From NCBI GenBank assembly GCA_963840055.1, contig CAWIXM010000006.1, positions 22,402 to 86,401 of the forward strand: DNA of 64,000 bases, read 5' to 3'. Source of the stretch: Rhodoplanes sp963840055. GTDB taxonomy: Bacteria > Pseudomonadota > Alphaproteobacteria > Rhizobiales > Xanthobacteraceae. Below are positions 37,213-45,289 of the stretch, in pieces. The first letter of the stretch is position 1. The number at the start of each line of letters is the position of its first letter. The notes beneath the pieces are model-generated. The model was not told the origin of the DNA. It did not search any database and was given only the letters and a program-made list of their open reading frames with translations. The translations under genes were made by a program, and so were the position numbers.

Positions 37213-37273
37213 CTCCACGGCTTTCACCACTGGTACCTGAAACCAGCGCGTCTACCAATTCCGCCACCTGGGC
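37189..37273 (-). tRNA. tRNA-Leu (anticodon CAG)
   Basis: Minus-strand sequence starts GCCCAGGTGGCGGAATTGG and ends in CTGGGCACCA. The acceptor stem GCCCAGG/CCTGGGC is perfect, the D-arm and long class-II variable arm (TGGTGAAAGCCG) fit Leu, and the anticodon loop is TTCAGGT in the stem CTGGT/ACCAG. CCA is encoded. The 3' end serves as an integration target. Confidence 0.95.
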
Positions 37274-37592
37274 CGCAGTGAGAGAAATAAGGGCCGCCAT
37301 TTCTGCTTGTCAACGCCGGCCGGGCGCATCCGCAACACCAAAGCGAATTCCGTTCCACTTGGACCGAGATTCGCCCGCGTGGTCCGCAAGCCGTCGCAAT
37401 CTCTGCGGCGAACCGGTTTTCACCTTCGCCGGAGAATACACTCGCCGTCGCGAGCGGGCGGCCGGCCGCATCAGCGCCTGGGGCGAGCGGCTATTCGCCC
37501 CTATACAGCGCTGGAGCGATCTTGTATGCCGCCTGCGCCGCGCCAATTCTTGTGCGGTTCGGCCCTTCCCTGCGCGTTAAGGAGCGGCGGAT

Positions 37593-38564
37593 ATGACCGC
37601 GATGTCCAATTCCGACATGCTCATCACGATTTTCGGCGCCTCCGGCTTTCTCGGCCGCCACGTGGTGCAGGCGCTCGCCCGGGATGGTTATCGCATCCGT
37701 GCCGCCGTGCGCCGTCCTGATCTTGCCGGCCATCTGCAGCCGCTCGGACGGGTCGGGCAGATTCATGCGGTGCAAGCCAATCTCCGTCATCCCGCCTCGG
37801 TCGAGGCGGCGGTCCACGACAGCGCGGTCGTCGTCAATCTCGTCGGAATTCTGTTCGAGCGCGGCCGCCAGCGCTTTTCCGCCGTGCATGCGGGCGGCGC
37901 CGAATTGGTGGCGCGCGCTGCGGCCGCCCACGGCGCGCGTCTTGTCCATGTGTCCGCGATCGGCGCCGATGAGAACGCGACCGCCGCTTATGCCCGCACC
38001 AAGGGATTGGGCGAGGCGGCGGTGTTCGCGGCGGTGCCTGACGCCGTCGTTTTTCGGCCGTCGGTCATCTTCGGGCCGGACGATGATTTCTTCAACAAGT
38101 TCGCCGCGATGGCGCGCCTGTCGCCGATCCTGCCGCTGGTCGGCGGCGGACACACCCGCTTCCAGCCGGTGTTCGGCGGCGATGTCGGCGAGGCGGTCGC
38201 CAAGGCGGTCGCGAACGAGACCAAGCCGGGCACGATCTACGAACTGGGCGGACCCGAAATCTACACGTTCAAGGAGCTGATGCAGTTCGTGCTCGCGACG
38301 ATCGACCGCCGCCGCCTGCTACTGCCCATCCCGTTCTGGGTGGCGAAGCTCATGGGCCAGTTTCTGCAGTTCTTGCCGGTGCCGCCGCTGACGCCCGACC
38401 AGGTGGAACTCCTGAAGCAGGACAACGTCGTCTCCGCCGCCGCGCAGGGCGAGGGGCGAACGCTGCAAGGGCTCGGCATCGAAGCGCGATCCGTTGAGAC
38501 GATCGTCCCGTCCTATTTGTGGCGCTACCGCAAGACCGGACAATTTCGGCGCAGTCTTGCTTAG
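37593..38564 (+). CDS. NDUFA9-like NAD(P)-binding protein (complex I-associated family)
   Basis: Atypical short-chain dehydrogenase of 323 residues. N-terminal NAD(P)-binding motif TIFGASGFLGRHVV, then VNLVGILFE, VHVSAIGAD, the degenerate YxxxK (YARTKGLGE), and FRPSVIFGPDDDFFNKFAAMA, the signature of the complex I NDUFA9 subunit family. Alphaproteobacterial members are accessory or assembly components of NADH dehydrogenase. The C-terminal LPVPPLTPDQVELLKQDNVVS is also family-typical. No nuo genes are nearby. A 319-bp gap with no recognisable gene separates it from tRNA-Leu. Confidence 0.87.
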   Translation: MTAMSNSDMLITIFGASGFLGRHVVQALARDGYRIRAAVRRPDLAGHLQPLGRVGQIHAVQANLRHPASVEAAVHDSAVVVNLVGILFERGRQRFSAVHAGGAELVARAAAAHGARLVHVSAIGADENATAAYARTKGLGEAAVFAAVPDAVVFRPSVIFGPDDDFFNKFAAMARLSPILPLVGGGHTRFQPVFGGDVGEAVAKAVANETKPGTIYELGGPEIYTFKELMQFVLATIDRRRLLLPIPFWVAKLMGQFLQFLPVPPLTPDQVELLKQDNVVSAAAQGEGRTLQGLGIEARSVETIVPSYLWRYRKTGQFRRSLA

Positions 38565-38724
38565 AGCATTTTCCGGCGAAGCGGGAACCGGTTCGCCGCA
38601 GAAAATGCGACCACGAAAGAACTAGAGCATTTTCCGGCGAAGTGGGAACCGGTTCGCCGGGAAAATGCACCACGAACGAACAAAGGGAGCGAATTTCAAT
38701 TCCGTAGGAACGGAATTTCGCTTT
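38562..38724. repeat. tandem palindromic intergenic repeats, copies 2a and 2b
   Basis: Two successive units (38562-38606 and 38623-38724) begin tagagcattttccggcgaag and contain gggaaccggttcgccg...gaaaatgc, able to fold into hairpins. The first starts at the stop codon of the NDUFA9-like gene. They match copy 1 at 10668-10754. The second unit ends with the same ggaacggaattTcgct tail. Confidence 0.78.
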
Positions 38725-38756
38725 GGCCGATCGCAGGTTTGGGGGGCGCATCGATC

Positions 38757-39908
38757 TTGACGCCGATCACGAATATCGCCGATTTGCGCAAGCTCGCGCG
38801 ACGGCGCGTGCCGCGCGCGCTATTCGAGTATGTCGATAGCGGCTCCTATGACGAGATCACGCTCAAGGCGAATATTGACGCCTTGCACGCGCTTCGCTTT
38901 CGTCAGCGCGTTCTCGTCGACACCACCGCGCGCTCGCTCGAAACCGAACTCCTCGGCGACAAGGTCGCGATGCCGCTGGCAATCGCGCCGACCGGGCTGA
39001 CCGGCCTGTTGCGCGGCGGCGGCGAGATTCTGGCGGCGCGCGCCGCCGAAGCGGCTGGCATTCCGTACTGCCTGTCCACCATGTCGATTGCGACCATCGA
39101 GGACATCCGCGCCGCGATCAGCCGCCCGTTCTGGTTCCAGCTCTATGTCCTGCGCGACCGCGGCTTCAGCCAGTCGATGATCGACCGCGCGAAAGCGGCG
39201 CAATGCTCCGTGCTCGTCGTCACCGTCGATCTGCCCCTGCGCGGGCAGCGTCACGCCGACATCAAGAACGGGCTCACCGTGCCGCCGCGTCTGACGCTGC
39301 GCAATCTGTGGGACGTCGCGACCAAGCCCGGCTGGGCTTTTGGCGTGCTCATGAGCAAACGCAAGACGTTCGGAAACATCGAGGCCTATCTGAACAAAGG
39401 CCGCGTCAGCATGATGGGCGCGGGCGAGTGGTCGACCGAGCATTTCGACCAGACGCTCAACTGGCGCGACATAGAGTGGATTCGCGGCCTGTGGTCGGGC
39501 AAACTCGTTATCAAGGGCATCCTCGACGTCGATGACGCGAGAACCGCGGTCTCGGTTGGCGCTGATGGGATCGTCGTGTCCAACCACGGCGGGCGGCAAC
39601 TCGACGGCGCGCCGGCATCGATCGCCGCTTTGCCGGAAATCGCACGCGTGGTCGGCGATCGGATTGAAGTTCTGTTTGACAGCGGCATTCGCTCGGGCCA
39701 GGACGTGATGAAAGCGCTCGCCCTCGGCGCGCGGGGCTGCATGATCGGACGCGCCCATCTCTATGGTCTCGCGGCGATGGGCGAGAAGGGATGCGCCATC
39801 GCGCTCGATCTCATTCGGCGCGAGCTCGAGATCACGATGATGCTTACCGGCGTGACCGACTTGCGGCGCGTCGATCCCGATTTGCTCTGCCGCCCACCGC
39901 GAGCGTGA
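38757..39908 (+). CDS. FMN-dependent alpha-hydroxy-acid dehydrogenase (L-lactate dehydrogenase-like)
   Basis: TIM-barrel flavoprotein of 383 residues that oxidises L-lactate or another 2-hydroxy acid and passes electrons to the quinone pool. Motifs: ALFEYVDSGSYDE, the FMN region LAIAPTGLTGLL, FQLYVLRDRG, LVIKGILDVDDAR with the FMN Lys, and the active-site His-Arg in VSNHGGRQLDGAPAS. FDSGIRSGQDVMKALALGA binds the FMN phosphate. TTG 38757 gives the family N-terminus (TPITNIADLRKLARRR) with a G-run upstream; TTG 38739 is possible. The lactate preference is not certain. Confidence 0.87.
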   Translation: MTPITNIADLRKLARRRVPRALFEYVDSGSYDEITLKANIDALHALRFRQRVLVDTTARSLETELLGDKVAMPLAIAPTGLTGLLRGGGEILAARAAEAAGIPYCLSTMSIATIEDIRAAISRPFWFQLYVLRDRGFSQSMIDRAKAAQCSVLVVTVDLPLRGQRHADIKNGLTVPPRLTLRNLWDVATKPGWAFGVLMSKRKTFGNIEAYLNKGRVSMMGAGEWSTEHFDQTLNWRDIEWIRGLWSGKLVIKGILDVDDARTAVSVGADGIVVSNHGGRQLDGAPASIAALPEIARVVGDRIEVLFDSGIRSGQDVMKALALGARGCMIGRAHLYGLAAMGEKGCAIALDLIRRELEITMMLTGVTDLRRVDPDLLCRPPRA

Positions 39909-39931
39909 TCGATGGCGCGCGCAATCGTTCG

Positions 39932-41107
39932 TCAGCCGCGCAGCGCGTCGATAAGGTCGGTCGCCTCCCACGGCAGGTCGAGATCGGGTCGGCCGAAATG
40001 CCCATACACCGCAAGCGGCCGATAGAAACCTCGTTCGCCCCGGAGCGCCGGCTGTGTGCGCAGGCCGAAGCGCCGTATGATGGCGGCGGGGCGGAAATCC
40101 ATCGCGCGTTCGATGCGGTCGGCGATGTCTTGGTCAGGAATCACCTCGGTGCCGAAGGTCGCGACCGACAAACTCAAAGGATGCGCCCGGCCGATCGCAT
40201 AAGCGACGTGCACCTCGCAGCGTTTGGCAAGCCCTGCTGCAACGACGTTTTTAGCGGCGTAGCGGGCGGCATAGGCGCCGATGCGGTCGACGCGCGAAGG
40301 GTCTTTGCCCGATAACGCGGCCCCGCTTTGGCGGGCGATCTCGCCGTACGTGTCGATGCCGTTCTTGCGCCCTGTCAGCCCAGCATGCCGCGCCGGCCCG
40401 CCGATTTCATAGGGGTCGCCGGCATTGATATAGATCTCCGTCCGGTCGTCGGGTCGCATGTCGGCACCATCGAAAGTCCTGGTCACGACCGCGCGTAAAC
40501 CCTCCTCGACCCGGCGATTCGGCGTACCCGCGGACACCGCCGCGGTGACCGCGATGGTATGGATGCGGACAGGGCGGCGGTCACGGTACTCGATCGAGAC
40601 TTGCGTCTTTGCGTCCGGCGACAGCCACGCCAGGCTCGGACGCGCGCGGTCGAGCGCCCGCGCGATTCTGTGCGCAAGGCTGACCGGTAGCGGCATCAGC
40701 TCGAGCGTCTCAGGGCAGGCATAGCCGAACACATTCGCTTGGTCGAGGGCGAAGCATGTTTCGATCGCCGCCTCATCGGGCTTCACGCAAGAAGGCTGGC
40801 GCATACTCTTCGGCAGTTCGACGAGGCTGGTCAGGATCGAGCAATTGCGCGCATCGAAGCTGCCCTCGACATAACCGACATCGGCGATCACCTTGCGGGC
40901 GAGCGACGGCAGATCGATCACGGCCTCGGCGGCGAAGCGCGCGGCAAGGAAGACGACGCCGGTCGCAACCGCGCATTCGACCACGGCATGTGCGGCGGGG
41001 TCGCGGCGCAGGAAGGCGTCGATCGCCGCATCGCTGATCTGGTCGCACAATTTGTCCGGATGGCCCGGTGTCACCGATTCGGATGTGAAGATCATGTCAC
41101 GCGGCAT
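39932..41107 (-). CDS. divergent S-adenosylmethionine synthetase paralog
   Basis: A 391-residue MetK-family protein. Conserved parts include SVTPGHPDKLCDQISDAAIDA, DAKTQVSIEY, GLTGRK...DTYG and SGKDPSRVDRIGAYAARYAAKNVVAAGLAKRCEV. The usual GAGDQGxMFGYA loop is ALDQANVFGYA, losing its glycines, and the Asp before (C/A)GLTGRK appears replaced by His (GPARHAGLTGRK). Bona fide MetK keeps both. Activity is therefore doubtful or altered. It follows a P-type ATPase gene by 9 bp on the same strand, so they are one operon. A standard metK presumably exists elsewhere in the genome. Confidence 0.85.
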   Translation of the reverse strand: MPRDMIFTSESVTPGHPDKLCDQISDAAIDAFLRRDPAAHAVVECAVATGVVFLAARFAAEAVIDLPSLARKVIADVGYVEGSFDARNCSILTSLVELPKSMRQPSCVKPDEAAIETCFALDQANVFGYACPETLELMPLPVSLAHRIARALDRARPSLAWLSPDAKTQVSIEYRDRRPVRIHTIAVTAAVSAGTPNRRVEEGLRAVVTRTFDGADMRPDDRTEIYINAGDPYEIGGPARHAGLTGRKNGIDTYGEIARQSGAALSGKDPSRVDRIGAYAARYAAKNVVAAGLAKRCEVHVAYAIGRAHPLSLSVATFGTEVIPDQDIADRIERAMDFRPAAIIRRFGLRTQPALRGERGFYRPLAVYGHFGRPDLDLPWEATDLIDALRG

Positions 41108-41116
41108 TGTCGCCTC

Positions 41117-44100
41117 TCAACTCATCGCAGGCGGGCGAGGGCCCAGATCGTCGCGGACAAGATAGCCGATCAGGCGGTTGGCGACCGTGCTGGCCGCGAC
41201 CATGCCGGCGATGCCGAGACTTTGGCGGAAGCCGAGCGGCGCGAGACCGAACAGACGCCGCGTGAGTGGGAAAAGCTGGACGCCAAGCTGCAGCGCTCCC
41301 GACAGCGCGACGGCGCCGTAAAGCGTGAGGTTCGGCCGTCGGAGGAGGGTCGCCTCGATCCCGTGCGTCTCCGAACGACAGGACAGGCCGTGCACGATCT
41401 GGCTGAGCGTCAGCCCGTGGAACACGATCGTGCGCGCTTGCGCCGCGCCCGTTGCGCCGCCCGCCAGGAGATATCCGGCAAGCGCGCTCGTGCCGAGGAC
41501 GGCGCCTTCCCGCAGGATGCGGCGGAAATCGGCCCGGTCGAGAATGGGCGCACGCGGATCGTGCGGAGGCTCGTCGAGCACGTCGGGTTCCGGCGGCTCC
41601 AGGCCGAGCGCGAGCGCTGGCAGCGGATCGGAGGCGAGATTGAGCCACAAGAGCTGCATCGGCGTCAGGGGCTCCGGGCCGCCGACAATCGCCGCCCCGA
41701 GCATGACGAAGGTCTCCGAGGCATTGGTCGAGACGAGGTAACGCAGAACCTTGCGGATGTTGGCATAAGTGGCGCGGCCAAGCCGAATGGCTTCGATGAT
41801 GCCTTCGAGGTCGTCGCCGGCGAGCACGATATCGGCGACCTCGCGCGCAACATCGGTCCCGGCCCCACCCATGGCGATGCCGACATTGGCGGCACGCAAT
41901 GCCGGGCTGTCATTGATGCCGTCGCCGGTCATTGCGACGATATGGCCGTCGGCCTGCAGCGCCTTGACGATGTTGAGCTTGTCGACCGGGCTCACGCGCG
42001 CGAACACCTGCGGCTGCGCCGCCAGCGCCGTCAGCACGTCCGGAGCAAGCCCCGCGATCTGTCCCGCCTCCAGTACTTTCAGCTCGCCGTCAGAGGCGAG
42101 GTTGAGGTCGCGCGCGATGGCGAACGCCGTCGCGCTCTGATCGCCGGTGATCATCACGGGACGAATGCCGGCCTTGCGCAGCTGCTTCAACGCGGGAAGC
42201 ACGCTCGGCCGAATCGGGTTGGCGATGCCGGCGAGGCCGAGCCAGACGAGGTCGCGCTCGTCGCGCGGATCGCCGCCCGTTTCCCCGACCGCGACGCCGA
42301 GCACGCGCAACGCCTGGCCGGCCATGCGGTCATTGGCCTTGAGCACGGACGCGCGCGTGTCCTCGTCGAGCGGCGCAACGCAGCTAGCCCCGCGATAGGC
42401 GGAGCAGCGCGCGAGAACTTCGACGGGATCGCCCTTGACGCAGAGCAGCCGGCCTCCGTTCGCCGTCGCGTGCAAGGTGCTCATGCGCTTGCGGCCGTCG
42501 CCGCGTCCGACGGTCGCGAGCACGCGGGCGGAGGCGCGGAGCTTCGCCACGTCGATATTGAAGGCGATCGCCGCTTCGAGCAGCGCGCTCTCGGTCGGCG
42601 TGCCCTCGACCGAGAAGCCCTTCGGGGCAAACCGCACGATCGCTTCGCTGCAGAGCGCTGCGACTTCGAGCAGGCGGCGGACGATGCCGCGCGTGGGCTC
42701 GCCGGCGGGCTTTCCGCCTTGTGTGAGCCGGCCGCTATCGTGCCTGAGTTCGACACCGCCCGCGTCGAAGGCGACCGTCGCCATGCGGTTCTCGGTGAGC
42801 GTGCCGGTCTTGTCGAGGCCGATGACCTCGATCGCGCCCAAAGTCTCGACCGCCTCGAGCTTGCGCACCAGCACGTTGCGGCGACGCATGTCCTGGATGC
42901 CGAGCGCGAGCGTCGTCGTCGCAACGGCCGGGAGGCCTTCCGGAATGGCCGCGACCGCGAGCGAGATCGCCGTGCGCAGCATCGGCAACAAGCCGTGCCC
43001 GCGCAACAAACCGAGGCCAAACACGGCGGCGCAGATCAACCCGTTGACGATGATGAGCTCCCGTTCCACGTTGCCAAGCTGACGTTGGATCGGCGTCTCC
43101 GGCGGGCGAACGGCGCCGAGGAGTTGTTGCACTCGGCCGATTTCGGTTGACGGTCCGGTCGCGGTGACCAGCGCCATGCCGGAGCCTCCGGTGACGGCAG
43201 TGCCGCGGAACACCATGTTGCGCCGGTCCGGCAAAGCGGTGTCCGCCGACAGCACGATCTCAGCCTCTTTGTGCACCGGCAGCGCTTCGCCGGTTAGGGC
43301 CGACTCGTTGATGGTGAGATCTTCACCGGCAGTCAGGCGCGCATCGGCGGGAATGAGCATTCCGCGCTCGATCAGCAGAAGATCGCCGGGGACAAGTTCG
43401 ACCGGGTCCACCAGCCGGCGCTGCCCGGCGCGGATCACGGATACTGGCTTGAGCGCGTAATTCGAGAGCCCGAGGATCGTGTGCTCTGCCTGGCGCTCGG
43501 TGGCGGTGGCGATCCCGGCATTGAGCAGCACGACGGCGGCGATGACGGCGGCGTCCGCTATCCCGCCGGTTAACACCGAGAGGACGGCCGAAGCGCCCAG
43601 GAGCGCGATCGGCAGGCTGGTCATCTGCTCGATCAAAATCGCGGCAGTCGGTCGCGCTTCCGCCCGGCGCAGTTCGTTGCGGCCAAACTCTGCTAATCGG
43701 GGGGCGATTTCGGTTTCCGCGAGTCCATTCGTGAGCCCGGTTTGCAGCCGGTCGGGCGTGTCGGACAAGGTCAAAGCATGCCATGCATAAGGCGAAGTTG
43801 CGTGGTCGATGACGGCTGGGGCGGCAAGCGCATGCGATAGCCTCGGCGCTTTTTCAGCGTACAGCGCGTGCTGCGCGGCGACGACCGCGTCGATCGTCGA
43901 TCCAAGCTCGGAAATGGTGGCGGGCGGGCCGTATTCGACGAGCACCGACCCAGTCAGTGCGTTGGCGCGCGCCGATAAAACGCCACGGCGTTCCGCGAGC
44001 GTCGCTTCGACGGCGCGAACGTGCTCCGGTTGGGCGATAATGCTGGGATGGCAAAAACGCACGCGCCCGGCGACCCGGTCATGGATTACGCGCACGCCTC

Positions 44101-44131
44101 GGACCGTCGACCTGTTATCTCCCTGCTTCAC
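41117..44131 (-). CDS. P-type cation-transporting ATPase with N-terminal HMA-like domain
   Basis: About 1004 residues. The N-terminal ~75 residues (VIHDRVAGRVRFCHPS, LTGSVLVEYG) form an HMA-like domain without CxxC. The core is a P2-type pump: ESALTGEALP (Ala replaces the usual Ser of TGES), membrane motif VAAIPEGLPAVATTTLALG (PEGLP as in Ca2+ pumps), phosphorylation motif GLDKTGTLTENRM, KGDPVEVLARC, and hinge MTGDGINDSPALRAANVGIAMG. M6 carries LLWLNLASDPLPALALG. The ion is unknown; Ca2+ or another divalent cation is plausible. The start is uncertain: GTG 44131 was chosen because ATG 44182/44212 overlap the divergent NTF2-like gene. Co-operonic with the MetK paralog. Confidence 0.85.
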   Translation of the reverse strand: MKQGDNRSTVRGVRVIHDRVAGRVRFCHPSIIAQPEHVRAVEATLAERRGVLSARANALTGSVLVEYGPPATISELGSTIDAVVAAQHALYAEKAPRLSHALAAPAVIDHATSPYAWHALTLSDTPDRLQTGLTNGLAETEIAPRLAEFGRNELRRAEARPTAAILIEQMTSLPIALLGASAVLSVLTGGIADAAVIAAVVLLNAGIATATERQAEHTILGLSNYALKPVSVIRAGQRRLVDPVELVPGDLLLIERGMLIPADARLTAGEDLTINESALTGEALPVHKEAEIVLSADTALPDRRNMVFRGTAVTGGSGMALVTATGPSTEIGRVQQLLGAVRPPETPIQRQLGNVERELIIVNGLICAAVFGLGLLRGHGLLPMLRTAISLAVAAIPEGLPAVATTTLALGIQDMRRRNVLVRKLEAVETLGAIEVIGLDKTGTLTENRMATVAFDAGGVELRHDSGRLTQGGKPAGEPTRGIVRRLLEVAALCSEAIVRFAPKGFSVEGTPTESALLEAAIAFNIDVAKLRASARVLATVGRGDGRKRMSTLHATANGGRLLCVKGDPVEVLARCSAYRGASCVAPLDEDTRASVLKANDRMAGQALRVLGVAVGETGGDPRDERDLVWLGLAGIANPIRPSVLPALKQLRKAGIRPVMITGDQSATAFAIARDLNLASDGELKVLEAGQIAGLAPDVLTALAAQPQVFARVSPVDKLNIVKALQADGHIVAMTGDGINDSPALRAANVGIAMGGAGTDVAREVADIVLAGDDLEGIIEAIRLGRATYANIRKVLRYLVSTNASETFVMLGAAIVGGPEPLTPMQLLWLNLASDPLPALALGLEPPEPDVLDEPPHDPRAPILDRADFRRILREGAVLGTSALAGYLLAGGATGAAQARTIVFHGLTLSQIVHGLSCRSETHGIEATLLRRPNLTLYGAVALSGALQLGVQLFPLTRRLFGLAPLGFRQSLGIAGMVAASTVANRLIGYLVRDDLGPRPPAMS

Positions 44132-44180
44132 CGAATTTTCCCAATTGATTCTGCTCGGCAATTCCTGCACCTGACGAGGC

Positions 44181-44588
44181 ATGACCGACGAGCGCGCCAT
44201 TCTCGCCGCCAACGCGGCCTATTACCACGCTTTTGAGACAGGCGATTTCGCCGAGATGAGTTGAATCTGGGCGGATGACGATGACGTCTCCTGCATTCAC
44301 CCTGGGTGGCCCGCCCTGGTCGGACGGCAGGTGGTGCTGGACTCCTACCGCAACATTCTGCGCAATCCGGACCGCGAACGGCTCGAGCATCGCGACGAGA
44401 CGGCGATCGTATCAGGAAGCGAGGGCCGCGTGGTGTGCGTCGAGATCGTGAGCGGCGCCGGCGTTGCGCTCGCGGCGACCAACTTGTTCAGGCGCATCGA
44501 CAGCGAATGGCGCATGATTCACCATCAGGCGAGCCCGATCGCCGCAATGGTCGCGGAGGCCTTGCCTTCATCCCAACGCCTGAACTGA
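44181..44588 (+). pseudogene. NTF2/SnoaL-like small protein with an in-frame TGA
   Basis: The frame starts MTDERAILAANAAYYHAFETGDFAEMS, meets TGA at 44262-44264, and continues in the same frame as IWADDDDVSCIHPGWPALVGRQVVLDSYRNIL to the stop at 44588. From memory, relatives read MSxIWADDDxVSCIHPGWP without a break, often with Arg at the TGA position, so CGA to TGA is the simplest change. The fold is the cystatin-like NTF2/SnoaL type, function unknown. Its ATG shares a CATG with a possible ATG of the divergent ATPase gene. Confidence 0.75.
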
Positions 44589-44807
44589 TCGGACGGGCGG
44601 CCCGTGGCGCTACGGGAGCAGCCTCACCTGCCGCGCACGGGGCGAGGGTCGGAGGCTCGGATTGTTTGCCGATCGGTATGCTTGGAAAGGGGGCGCGGAT
44701 GCCCTATGTGGTGTGAGAACGGCGTCGGCAGGGGTGGAGGTTTGGTCCAGTCGACCCTGGCGCAGCGATGGTCGGGTGAGCCCGGCCGGGTGCTCGAAGA
44801 TGGTTTA

Positions 44808-44884
44808 GGCGGAGTAGCTCAGCTGGTTAGAGCAGCGGAATCATAATCCGTGTGTCGGGGGTTCAAATCCCTCCTCCGCTACCA
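44808..44884 (+). tRNA. tRNA-Met (anticodon CAT, elongator type)
   Basis: GGCGGAGTAGCTCAGCTGG...CTCCGCTACCA, 77 nt including an encoded CCA. The acceptor stem GGCGGAG/CTCCGCT has one G-T pair, the anticodon stem-loop is GCGGA-ATCATAA-TCCGT giving CAT, and the T-arm GGGGGTTCAAATCCCTC is normal. It resembles alphaproteobacterial elongator tRNA-Met; tRNA-Ile(CAT) is less likely. Its 3' end is repeated at 62313. Confidence 0.95.
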
Positions 44885-44885
44885 A
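44870..44885 (+). repeat. tRNA-Met 3'-end attachment repeat, proximal
   Basis: cctcctccgctaccaa, 16 bp, is repeated exactly at 62313-62328 in the same orientation. It frames a 17.4-kb accessory segment. Confidence 0.7.
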
Positions 44886-45289
44886 CGAAATCAAACACTT
44901 AGCCTTACTCGGCCTCAAATTCTGTGTCGCAATTGCTGCAAACCCATCCCGTTTGGTTTCAACGAGTTACATGCGATGCATTTTACTCCTTGCGACATGC
45001 TTGCGACAGATGTGCTTAGTCTGTTCCCACCGAGCGAAGGGCCGCGCGGTGACCCGGCGGGAAAGCCTCGCAGTCCGACCAAACCGCGCGCAGTGACGCC
45101 CGGTCGGTTCGCCGATCTCTCCTCATCGAACTCCACTCAAGCGTTCGCCGTCTCGCGAGCTGAGCAGTAGAATACGCGCGGGGCGGGCAAATTAGCCGGT
45201 CTCGGTCTTGGCGCCATGGGCAACGCCGCTGCCGAATGTGCAAAACAAGCAGATTTCTTATCCGCCAGTCATATGTATTCCAACGCCGT
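44886..45289. other. island end without recognisable gene
   Basis: About 400 bp between tRNA-Met and the first IS30 copy. A frame of 106 residues exists, but nothing in it matches a family I know. This is where the start of an integrase would be expected; only a C-terminal integrase remnant survives at 48175. Confidence 0.45.

Noticed and set aside
40739..43150. 803-residue plus-strand frame
   Set aside because: Antisense to metK paralog and P-type ATPase; composition of an RNA-like shadow (Arg, His, Asp rich) with no domain.
44262..44264. TGA as a selenocysteine codon
   Set aside because: From memory homologues do not have Cys at this position, and I saw no SECIS-like hairpin immediately downstream; nonsense change or error is simpler.
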